Assembly (NCBI RefSeq): GCF_014192155.1
Contig: NZ_JACHXO010000005.1
Coordinates: forward strand, 124,001-188,000
From: Roseateles terrae
GTDB lineage: Bacteria; Pseudomonadota; Gammaproteobacteria; Burkholderiales; Burkholderiaceae_C
Length of the DNA: 64,000 nt
Direction of reading: 5' to 3'
Part shown: positions 54,644-61,174 of the stretch, piece after piece
How the letters are laid out: the number at the start of each line of letters is the position of its first letter
How positions within the stretch are numbered: position 1 is the stretch's first letter
Program-made: the position numbers and the translations under genes
Notes under the pieces: generated by a model
Seen by the model: only the letters and a program-made list of their open reading frames with translations
What the model was told of the DNA's origin: nothing
The model's database searches: none

Positions 54644-54970
54644 ATGTCCCGCCGCCATCATCATCATGTCTATGTGGTTGAACTGTCCGACCGGGTCTGG
54701 AATGAGCCGCGCTTTCGGCGTGCCAATCCGGACTATCAATTGGGCAAGCCGTTTGTTTATGTGGGCATGACGGGGCTGGACCCGGACCTGCGTTTTGACA
54801 AGCACAAGGCCGGCATTCAGGCCAACCGCTTTGTCTTCGACTATGGGCTGCGACTGCTGCCGCAGCTCTACGAGGTCTACAACCCGATGCCGTATGAAGC
54901 GGCGCGGGAGATGGAGGTGGAACTGGCCATCGGTCTGCGGGAGGCGGGATTCGGCGTCTGGCAGGCGTGA
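54644..54970 (+). CDS. Small GIY-YIG-like domain protein
   Basis: 108-residue protein. The N-terminus MSRRHHHHVYVVELSDRVW and KPFVYVGMTGLDPDLRFDKHKAG resemble the GIY and YIG strands and following helix of GIY-YIG nucleases (VYVVEL...VYVGMTG...R...H). A Glu further on (EVYNPMPYEAAREMEVELA) may complete the site. It carries no other domain, so it may be a stand-alone nuclease-like protein or an inactive relative. The natural run of four His is in the N-terminus. The surrounding 260-bp upstream spacer shows nothing else. Confidence 0.7.
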   Translation: MSRRHHHHVYVVELSDRVWNEPRFRRANPDYQLGKPFVYVGMTGLDPDLRFDKHKAGIQANRFVFDYGLRLLPQLYEVYNPMPYEAAREMEVELAIGLREAGFGVWQA

Positions 54971-55175
54971 GGGGCCGGGCGCCCACGCCTGTCGCGTTCT
55001 CAGCGGCCCAGCGGCTTCGATTCACGCCTCGCACGCGGTGACTCGCTCATCGCACTCGCATGCAGCGCATGGCGGCAAACGCTCGCAAATGCGGATAGGC
55101 CGCTGCCGTGGCGGGGTTCTAGGCTGGGTCAGGGTGTGGTCGATCACACCTCGATCACAGCTTCAGGAGACCGTC

Positions 55176-55991
55176 ATGACCGATTCCTTCCCACGGCCGC
55201 GTGGCCTTGCGCGCCGTTCCCTGCTCAGCACCTCCGCCGCCATGGCGGCGGGTGCCGTGGCCGGATGCGCACTGCCGGGCCAGGCCCAGAGCGGGCTCAA
55301 GACCCCGTTTGAGATCACGCCCACCACCGTGCCGATTGCCGGCACCGATCTTTCATTCCCCGTGCGCCGCATCTATTGCATCGGCCGCAACTACGCGGCG
55401 CATGCACGCGAGATGGGCAGTGATCCCACCCGCGAGCCGCCGTTCTTTTTCCAGAAGCCCACCGACGCGATTCAGAACGTCGCGCCGGGCACCGTGGCCG
55501 ACCATCCCTATCCGACGCTGACGAAGAACTACCACTACGAAATCGAACTGGTCGCCGCGCTGCACAAGGGCGGACGCGATGTGCCGGTGGAACAGGCGCT
55601 GGACCTTGTCTACGGCTACGCCATTGGCCTGGACATGACCCGCCGCGACCTGCAGCGCGCGATGGGCAACGAAAAGAAGCCCTGGGAGATCGGCAAGAGC
55701 TTCGACCATGCGGCGCCCATCGGGCCCATCCATCCGGTGAGCCGGCTGGGGCATCCGAAGCAGGGTGCCATCTGGCTCAAGGTGAACGGGGAGACGCGCC
55801 AGAGCGCCGACCTCAGCATGATGATCTGGAGCGTCGCGGAGCAGATCAGCAACCTGTCCAAAGCCTTTGAACTGCGCCCCGGCGACATCATCTACAGCGG
55901 CACGCCGGAAAACGTCGGCCCGGTGGTCAAGGGCGATGTGCTGGAAGGGCATATCGATGGGCTCCCCCACCTGAATCTGCGCATCGTTTGA
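55176..55991 (+). CDS. FAH-family hydrolase with Tat/lipoprotein export signal
   Basis: 271-residue fumarylacetoacetate-hydrolase-family protein. The catalytic domain is complete: PVRRIYCIGRNYAAHAREMG, NYHYEIELVAALHKGG (metal-binding Glu pair), GLDMTRRDLQRAMG, GKSFDHAAPIGPI and PGDIIYSGTPENVGPV. The N-terminus has a twin-arginine signal (RGLARRSLLSTSAAMAAG) ending AVAGC, so it is probably exported folded and lipidated at Cys31. Members of this family are normally cytoplasmic. AGGAGA lies upstream of the ATG at 55176; an earlier in-frame start overlaps the GIY-YIG-like gene. The substrate is unknown. Confidence 0.87.
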   Translation: MTDSFPRPRGLARRSLLSTSAAMAAGAVAGCALPGQAQSGLKTPFEITPTTVPIAGTDLSFPVRRIYCIGRNYAAHAREMGSDPTREPPFFFQKPTDAIQNVAPGTVADHPYPTLTKNYHYEIELVAALHKGGRDVPVEQALDLVYGYAIGLDMTRRDLQRAMGNEKKPWEIGKSFDHAAPIGPIHPVSRLGHPKQGAIWLKVNGETRQSADLSMMIWSVAEQISNLSKAFELRPGDIIYSGTPENVGPVVKGDVLEGHIDGLPHLNLRIV

Positions 55992-56073
55992 CCGAGGGAC
56001 AAGCACCGCGGGAGCGGGGCGGCGCGGCGAAGTTGTCCCCCGCACCAGCCGGGCTGAACCGGGGCCTGTGGAT

Positions 56074-56094
56074 ACTGCCTATTAATGAGGCAGT
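56074..56094. repeat. Inverted repeat of module copy A
   Basis: ACTGCCT-ATTAATG-AGGCAGT. Its arms are identical to those of copy B, 234 bp away, while the loop differs. A second perfect dyad, CAAAGGA-TG-TCCTTTG, follows at 56096-56111. Confidence 0.7.
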
Positions 56095-56133
56095 TCAAAG
56101 GATGTCCTTTGAAATCAAAGAGTTGTGCAATTG

Positions 56134-56177
56134 CTGCCCGGGCTTCCAACAGACTTGTCCACAGAACGCATGAACAG
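56134..56177 (+). repeat. 44-bp direct repeat, copy A (contains TTGTCCACA)
   Basis: Begins CTGCCCGGGCTTCCAACAG and ends CACAGAACGCATGAACAG. It matches copy B at 41 of 44 positions and contains the DnaA-box-like TTGTCCACA. Confidence 0.8.
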
Positions 56178-56306
56178 TGGAAGTCGGATCCCGTCCTGCA
56201 GGAAAAGTTGTCCCCAGGCTGAGGCTGTCAACTCCAAGGGGCGCTGATAACGCGGGGACGGGTCGCTTGCCGCACGCGTCTCACCCGTTGAGCCATGCGG
56301 GCCGAC

Positions 56307-56329
56307 CACTGCCTCAAAGTGAGGCAGTG
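56307..56329. repeat. Inverted repeat of module copy B
   Basis: CACTGCCTCA-AAG-TGAGGCAGTG, a perfect ten-base stem. The seven-base core of each arm is shared with copy A. A further dyad GTGCTT...AAGCAC follows in the same relative place as the second dyad of copy A, but with a different sequence. Confidence 0.75.
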
Positions 56330-56367
56330 GGTGCTTCTATCAATGCTGACAAGCACTTGCAGCATCC

Positions 56368-56411
56368 CTGCCCGGGCTTCCAACAGGCTTGTCCACAGAA
56401 GTCATGAACAG
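56368..56411 (+). repeat. 44-bp direct repeat, copy B (contains TTGTCCACA)
   Basis: Begins CTGCCCGGGCTTCCAACAG and ends CACAGAAGTCATGAACAG. It ends 30 bp before the TetR stop codon. Confidence 0.8.
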
Positions 56412-56440
56412 ACCGGCATGGGCGATGTGGCGGGGCCGGG

Positions 56441-57139
56441 TCATGCCAGCAATGTCCACACGACCTTTTGAAGCTCCGCCTTGAACTTCGCCGGATCGTC
56501 CGGGAGCGAAGACACCGCCCGCATCACATGCGCATAGGCCACCGTCTTGCTGATGCCGTGAGTGAGCATGGAGAACATCAGCGCGGGATCACAGGCGCGC
56601 AGCTCACCGGCAGCCATCGCGTCGTCCATCAGGGGGAGGAAAACGGCGTGGAAAGGCTTCACCATCCGATCCACCAGCAGATTCAGCCGCTCTCCTTCTT
56701 CGGTGGCGGCCGTGGAGAAGAACATGCCGATGTCCGGATCTTCAAAGACGCGGTCCATGAAGGACAGCAGGGCCTGCTCGACCCGCTGGCGGGGAGAGAG
56801 GTCCGCCCGGGTCCGCAACTCTCCCGCCAGCAGCAGCAGCGGGTCGATGGTGGTGGCGATGTGCTCCACCACGGCGCGCCACAAGGCCTCTTTGGAACCG
56901 AAGTGGTGGGCGATCAGGGCCGCGTCCACCCCGGCCTGCCGGGCGATGTCCCGCACGCTGGTGGCGTCGTAGCCGCGGCGGGCGAAGATGCCTCGCGCCG
57001 TGCGCAGCAACGCGTCCGCGCCCTGGACCGCCTGGCTGCAGGGGCGCCCCCGGCTGCGCGCGGAACGGGGCGACCGGGTTGACGGGGCTGATGGGACTGA
57101 CGGGGCCGGTCCGCCGGGTGTGAGGGGTGCCGCACTCAT
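56441..57139 (-). CDS. TetR/AcrR family transcriptional regulator
   Basis: 232-residue repressor-type protein. A Pro/Ser/Ala/Arg-rich N-terminal tail of about 38 residues precedes the HTH: ALLRTARGIFARRGYDATSVRDIARQAGVDAALIAHHFGSKEALWRAV. The C-terminal ligand/dimer domain ends AELQKVVWTLL and resembles the TetR_C group with ISKTVAYAHVMRAV. AAGAAGG precedes the ATG. It is divergent from a DUF3331 gene, and an imperfect palindrome lies about 20 bp upstream, suggesting autoregulation. The target and inducer are unknown. Confidence 0.9.
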   Translation of the reverse strand: MSAAPLTPGGPAPSVPSAPSTRSPRSARSRGRPCSQAVQGADALLRTARGIFARRGYDATSVRDIARQAGVDAALIAHHFGSKEALWRAVVEHIATTIDPLLLLAGELRTRADLSPRQRVEQALLSFMDRVFEDPDIGMFFSTAATEEGERLNLLVDRMVKPFHAVFLPLMDDAMAAGELRACDPALMFSMLTHGISKTVAYAHVMRAVSSLPDDPAKFKAELQKVVWTLLA

Positions 57140-57159
57140 GAAGCCGCCTTCTTTGCTAT

Positions 57160-57177
57160 ATTCATCACTCGTTGAAT
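57160..57177. promoter_or_regulatory. Probable TetR operator in the TetR/DUF3331 spacer
   Basis: ATTCATCACTCGTTGAAT is an imperfect 18-bp palindrome with perfect ATTCA/TGAAT ends, about 20 bp upstream of the TetR ATG and about 100 bp before the divergent gene. Its AT-rich setting is unlike the flanking coding DNA. Size and place fit a TetR-type site. Confidence 0.5.
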
Positions 57178-57274
57178 TATTTCAGAAGTCTCCGGCAACG
57201 ACGATGGCTTCGCACGATCGGGTTGACCGCCCGAAGGTAACGATGGCGAGGCGCTTTGGAAAGGCGTGTCAGGC

Positions 57275-57730
57275 ATGCACAGCGAGCACAAGGAAATGGC
57301 CCACGACGGGTGGTTGCGCACCATCGCCTGGTTGGGCGCACAGAGCGCACAGAGCGCCCCCGGTGACCCGAGCGCCCCCGGCCCGCGCAGCACAAAAAGC
57401 GCGGACAGCGGACGCGAGCGCCTGCCCGTTGCGCAGACCGCGCCGCGCGCGATGGTCCGGCGGACGGTCAACGATGGCGCCGTGCACCCGCCGGCCCGCA
57501 TCCATGTGCTGGACCGGCCCACGCCGCGGACGGCGGCCATCTCCTGGTCCGATCCCGGCGTCTGCCATTACGGCTACCAGATCTGGGACATGGGGCCGGC
57601 CCGGCGCACGGGCGTCTGCGTGCTGAGCGGCAGCCCGATCCAGGTGGGGGATCTCGTCTACTGCCCGCGCGAGGAGGAAGCGCCGGTCAACGTCGGCGCG
57701 ATGATCGCGGCGGCGTTTGTGGACGCCTGA
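57275..57730 (+). CDS. DUF3331 domain protein
   Basis: 151-residue protein. A variable, Ser/Pro/Ala-rich N-terminal part containing short repeats (APGDPSAPGPRS) is followed by the DUF3331 region: RTAAISWSDPGVCHYGYQIW, then RRTGVCVLSGSPIQVGDLVYCPR. The Cys pairs resemble a small treble-clef or zinc-binding unit, as in proteins with a CxLSGxPIxxGD motif. The family is largely restricted to Burkholderiales and has no known function. The ATG at 57275 is preferred over a GTG at 57266 because GGAAAGG has better spacing to it. It is divergent from the TetR gene. Confidence 0.85.
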   Translation: MHSEHKEMAHDGWLRTIAWLGAQSAQSAPGDPSAPGPRSTKSADSGRERLPVAQTAPRAMVRRTVNDGAVHPPARIHVLDRPTPRTAAISWSDPGVCHYGYQIWDMGPARRTGVCVLSGSPIQVGDLVYCPREEEAPVNVGAMIAAAFVDA

Positions 57731-57748
57731 CCGCCTCTTGGCCGCGCC

Positions 57749-59065
57749 TCACTCCATGACATCCGCATCCGGCAGGCTCAGCTTGCCGGTGTTGTAGTCG
57801 TATTCGAAGACCTCGCCATGGCGGGCCCAGGAGACGGCGGTCTTCATCACCGCATCGGCCTCCTCCTCGTTGAGATGCTCGCTGAGCAGCCGACGCACCG
57901 GCGTGTCCATCATCAGCCCGGTCGGCTCCTGCTCCAGGCTGTGACGGATATGCGCAATCAGCGGCACCTGCGTCATCAGCTGCTGGCCGAACAGACCCCG
58001 GCGCAGTTCATTGGGCCCGTCCACATAACGGCGGCCGAGCGGCGTGAGCTGCAGGTCCCCGCTGTCGAGTTGCGCCAGGCCCAGCAGGGCCAGCGCGTGG
58101 GCGACCGGCAGCAGCTCGGCATCGGACAGGCCCGATTCCTCGATCAGCGGCGGCAGGTCCGCCCGACCATGGAAGGGCGGCTCGGCCAGCAGCTCCAGCA
58201 GGCCGTCCATGCGGGCGACGTCCGCCGACGGCAGTCGCTCCACCAGCGGCGGCGGCGCCACGCCGGTGTCCACCGCGCCATGGCTGCGACCCGGGCGGCC
58301 GGCACCGGCGGTCATCAGCGCATAAACCTCGTCGATCAACGCGCGGACATCGGCGCTGTCCGGATCGCGCGGGCGCGGCAGCTGCACCGACAGCTGGCAG
58401 CGGATGCGGCCCGGATCGCTGGCGAAAATCAGCACACGGTCCGCCATCAGCACCGCTTCCTCGATGTTGTGCGAGACCACCAGCATCGCCTTGGTCGGCA
58501 TGCCGCCGCCTTGCCACAGCTCCAGGATGTCCTCACGCAGGCGCTCGCCCGTGAGCACATCCAGCGCGGAGAACGCTTCGTCCATCAGCAGCACGTCCGG
58601 CTCGGTGACCAGCGCGCGGGCGATGCCCACCCGCTGACGCATGCCCCCGGATAGCTCGCGCGGCAGCGCGCCTTCAAATCCGGCCAGGCCGATCAATGCA
58701 ATCGCGGCCTCGGCCCGCTTCTCGCGTTCGGCCTTGGGCATGCCGCGGGCTTCCAGCCCCAGCTCCACGTTCTGCTGCACCGTGAGCCACGGGAACAGCG
58801 CGAAGGACTGGAACACCATGCTGATGCCCCGTGCCGGCCCGAACAGCGGCTGGCCGCGATACCGCACCTGACCATGATCGGCCTTCACCAGACCGGCCAT
58901 GATGCGAAGCAGCGTGCTCTTGCCGGAGCCGGACTGGCCCAGCAGCGCAACGATCTCGCCATCGCGCAGATGGAAGTCGACGTCCTGCAGCACCGGGCGC
59001 AGATGCCCGTCGGCGGAACGGAAGGTCTTGCCGACGCCGGTCAGTTCGAGGATGGTGGCGGACAT
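57749..59065 (-). CDS. ABC transporter ATPase with C-terminal AAA-associated domain
   Basis: 438-residue ATPase of the nitrate/sulfonate/taurine type. Walker A is GQSGSGKSTLLRIMAG (about residue 40), signature LSGGMRQRVGIARAL, Walker B VLLMDEAFSALD, and switch His VVSHNIEEAV. After about residue 250 there is an extra domain (MDGLLELLAEPPFHGRADLP... LSEHLNEEEADAVMKTAVSWARHGEVFEYD) that corresponds to the AAA-associated domain of COG4754-type ATPases. It is 21 bp downstream of a duplicated permease gene. No solute-binding protein is adjacent. Confidence 0.92.
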   Translation of the reverse strand: MSATILELTGVGKTFRSADGHLRPVLQDVDFHLRDGEIVALLGQSGSGKSTLLRIMAGLVKADHGQVRYRGQPLFGPARGISMVFQSFALFPWLTVQQNVELGLEARGMPKAEREKRAEAAIALIGLAGFEGALPRELSGGMRQRVGIARALVTEPDVLLMDEAFSALDVLTGERLREDILELWQGGGMPTKAMLVVSHNIEEAVLMADRVLIFASDPGRIRCQLSVQLPRPRDPDSADVRALIDEVYALMTAGAGRPGRSHGAVDTGVAPPPLVERLPSADVARMDGLLELLAEPPFHGRADLPPLIEESGLSDAELLPVAHALALLGLAQLDSGDLQLTPLGRRYVDGPNELRRGLFGQQLMTQVPLIAHIRHSLEQEPTGLMMDTPVRRLLSEHLNEEEADAVMKTAVSWARHGEVFEYDYNTGKLSLPDADVME

Positions 59066-59086
59066 GAAAACTCCTTCGATCCCGGA

Positions 59087-60814
59087 TCAGAAATGCATGC
59101 GGTCCTCGGCCATCCGATAGAGGCGGCGCCAGACAAAATGGTTGAGGCCCATCACGAAGATGCACATGACGCCGATGCCCAGCGCCAGCCGGGGGAAGTC
59201 TCCAACGGCAGTCATCTGCGCGATGTAGGCGCCCAGGCCGTGGGCCTGCACGGTGGTGTCGCCCCAGCTGACGTATTCGGCCACGATGCTGGCATTCCAT
59301 GAGCCGCCGCTGGCGGTGATGGCGCCGGTCACGAAGCTGGGGAAGACGGCGGGCAGCAGGTAACGGCGCCACTTCAGCCAGCCGGTCAGGCCGAGGTTGC
59401 CGGCCGCATGGCGCAGCTCGGCCGGGATGGTCGAGGCGCCGGCGATGACGTTGAAAAGCAAATACCACTGCGTGCCGAAAATCATCAGCGGGGAGAGCCA
59501 CAGATCGGCATTGAGCTTCCAGTGCACGATCGCCATCACCGCCACCGGAAACAGCAGGTTGGCCGGGAAGGCGGCAAGGAATTGCGCCACGGCCTGCAGC
59601 CGGCCGCTCCAGCGCGGATTCAGTCCGATCCAGATCCCCACCGGCACCCACACCAGCGCCGCCAGTGCAATCAGCACCATCACCCGCAGCAATGTGAAGA
59701 CGCCCAGCACAAACACGTGGCCGGCTTCGGACCAGCCCACCTCGGTGTGCACAAAGGCCACGAGATGCCACAGCGCCAGCATCACACCCGCTGCCAGTAC
59801 GGCGTCCCAGAGCCGCTGCAGCGTCGGACCGGCATGGCGTTGACGCGCGCGGATCGAGGTGCCGTCATGCGAGCGACGGAACCAGATCAGGCTGCGCTCG
59901 AGCTGGTCCACGAACCAGCTGCCGATGCGGCGTGTCATGTGGGTGCGGCGCAGCCAGTTCAGCATCCACGATTCCGGCGCGGTGTCGCTGCCGCTGTCCT
60001 CGAAGCGGAACTTGTCGGCCCAGGCCACCAGCGGGCGGAAGACGAGCTGGTCGTACAGCACGATGCCCACCAGCATCCCGAGGATTGCCCAGCCGATGGC
60101 CGGCAGGTTTTTCGACTCGATGGCCAGTGCGATGTAAGAGCCGACACCCGGCAGCTTGATGCTCTGGTTCGAGACCGAAATGGCTTCCGATGCCACCACG
60201 AAGAACCAGCCGCCGGACATGGACATCATCATGTTCCACAGCAGCGATGGCATCGCAAAGGGCAGCTCCAGCCGCCAGAAGCGCTGCCAGCCGGAGAGCT
60301 GGAACACCATCGCCGCCTCCTGCAGCTCGCTGGGCACGGTGCGCAGCGACTGGTAGAGGCTGAAGGCCATGTTCCAGGCCTGTGAGGTGAAGATGACGAA
60401 GATGGCGGCGCATTCCACCCCAAGCAGGTTGCCGGGGAACATGGCGATGAAGCCGGTCACGGTGATCGACAGGAACCCGAGGATGGGAATGGACTGCAGG
60501 ATGTCCAGCATCGGGATCAGCACCTTCTCCGCCGCGCGCACCTTGGCCGCCAGCACGGCGAAGGCCGCGCTGAACAGCAGCGCCAGCACCATGGCGGCCA
60601 GCATGCGCAGGTTGGTGCGCAGCAGGTAGTAGGGCAGCAAGGTCGGATCCAGCGACAGCGGCAGCGGGTCGCCAAGCTCAAACGGACGGGTCATCTGGGC
60701 CGCGCCATAGGCCAGCAGCACCAGTGCGGCCAGGACCAGCGGCAGCAAGGCCCAGTCCCAGCGGTTCGCGCCCGCATCGACGACCTGCCGCGGAAAGAAT
60801 TCGCGGCGGTTCAT
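59087..60814 (-). CDS. ABC transporter permease, two fused permease units
   Basis: 575-residue inner-membrane protein with two BPD-transport permease domains in tandem. Unit 1 (about residues 60-260) has the EAA-type loop ELQEAAMVFQLSGWQRFWRLELPFAMPS. Unit 2 (about 365-570) has PAELRHAAGNLGLTGWLKWRRYLLPAVFPS. This duplicated form corresponds to COG4986 anion-type permeases, in which both halves of the pore are in one chain. With the ATPase downstream it forms an importer lacking a local binding protein. The anion or organic substrate is unknown. RBS AAGAAAGACAACC precedes the ATG. Confidence 0.92.
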   Translation of the reverse strand: MNRREFFPRQVVDAGANRWDWALLPLVLAALVLLAYGAAQMTRPFELGDPLPLSLDPTLLPYYLLRTNLRMLAAMVLALLFSAAFAVLAAKVRAAEKVLIPMLDILQSIPILGFLSITVTGFIAMFPGNLLGVECAAIFVIFTSQAWNMAFSLYQSLRTVPSELQEAAMVFQLSGWQRFWRLELPFAMPSLLWNMMMSMSGGWFFVVASEAISVSNQSIKLPGVGSYIALAIESKNLPAIGWAILGMLVGIVLYDQLVFRPLVAWADKFRFEDSGSDTAPESWMLNWLRRTHMTRRIGSWFVDQLERSLIWFRRSHDGTSIRARQRHAGPTLQRLWDAVLAAGVMLALWHLVAFVHTEVGWSEAGHVFVLGVFTLLRVMVLIALAALVWVPVGIWIGLNPRWSGRLQAVAQFLAAFPANLLFPVAVMAIVHWKLNADLWLSPLMIFGTQWYLLFNVIAGASTIPAELRHAAGNLGLTGWLKWRRYLLPAVFPSFVTGAITASGGSWNASIVAEYVSWGDTTVQAHGLGAYIAQMTAVGDFPRLALGIGVMCIFVMGLNHFVWRRLYRMAEDRMHF

Positions 60815-61174
60815 GGGTTGTCTTTCTTGTGAGGTGTCGGCCTGAGGGCGACGGTCAGGTGCGCAGCATGCATGAAATGCCCTTCAGAAACCTGTCGGGG
60901 CCCGGACAGCCCATGGCCTGATCTTGCTTCGAGATCATGAAGGTTTGTGGTCTGACGGCATGAAGAAGGGGCCTTCGGATGACTTGTCTTTGTGGGCTCT
61001 GCGGGATGTTGATCAATTCGACCTGAGGCTGGCGACGGGCTTCCAACAATGCGCTTCCCTGCAATCGCCCGGACTCTTTTTGCCATGACTCAGCGCTTCG
61101 CCATGCGGCCTCTGGCTGCCATGCTTTCCTCCCTCCGATCCGATGCCGTCGGCTACCGTCTCTGGAGGCGTGAC
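60815..61174. other. Gene-free divergent spacer (360 bp)
   Basis: It lies between the ABC permease (minus) and the DUF2968 gene (plus, start at the GTG). A small hairpin TGATCT-TGCTTCG-AGATCA is at 60919-60937. At 61036-61048 CGGGCTTCCAACA matches 13 bases of the 44-bp repeat found at 56134 and 56368. If the DUF2968 gene starts at ATG 61049 instead, the last part is coding. Confidence 0.5.

Larger units (their letters stand above)
55992..56440. other. Gene-free region (449 bp) with duplicated repeat module
   Basis: No convincing gene is present. The region holds two copies of a module at an exact 234-bp offset, each made of a conserved hairpin (ACTGCCT...AGGCAGT) and a conserved 44-bp sequence. 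TTGTCC occurs four times in the same orientation (56033, 56155, 56208, 56389), twice as TTGTCCACA, and the first copy is preceded by TGTGGATA, the reverse of a near-consensus DnaA box. The parts are listed separately. Confidence 0.7.

Noticed and set aside
56170..56250. Short open frames starting at the ATG inside each 44-bp repeat (ATGAACAG)
   Set aside because: The two frames encode unrelated short peptides, lack ribosome sites, and the second overlaps the TetR gene end. The repeat is better explained as a non-coding site.
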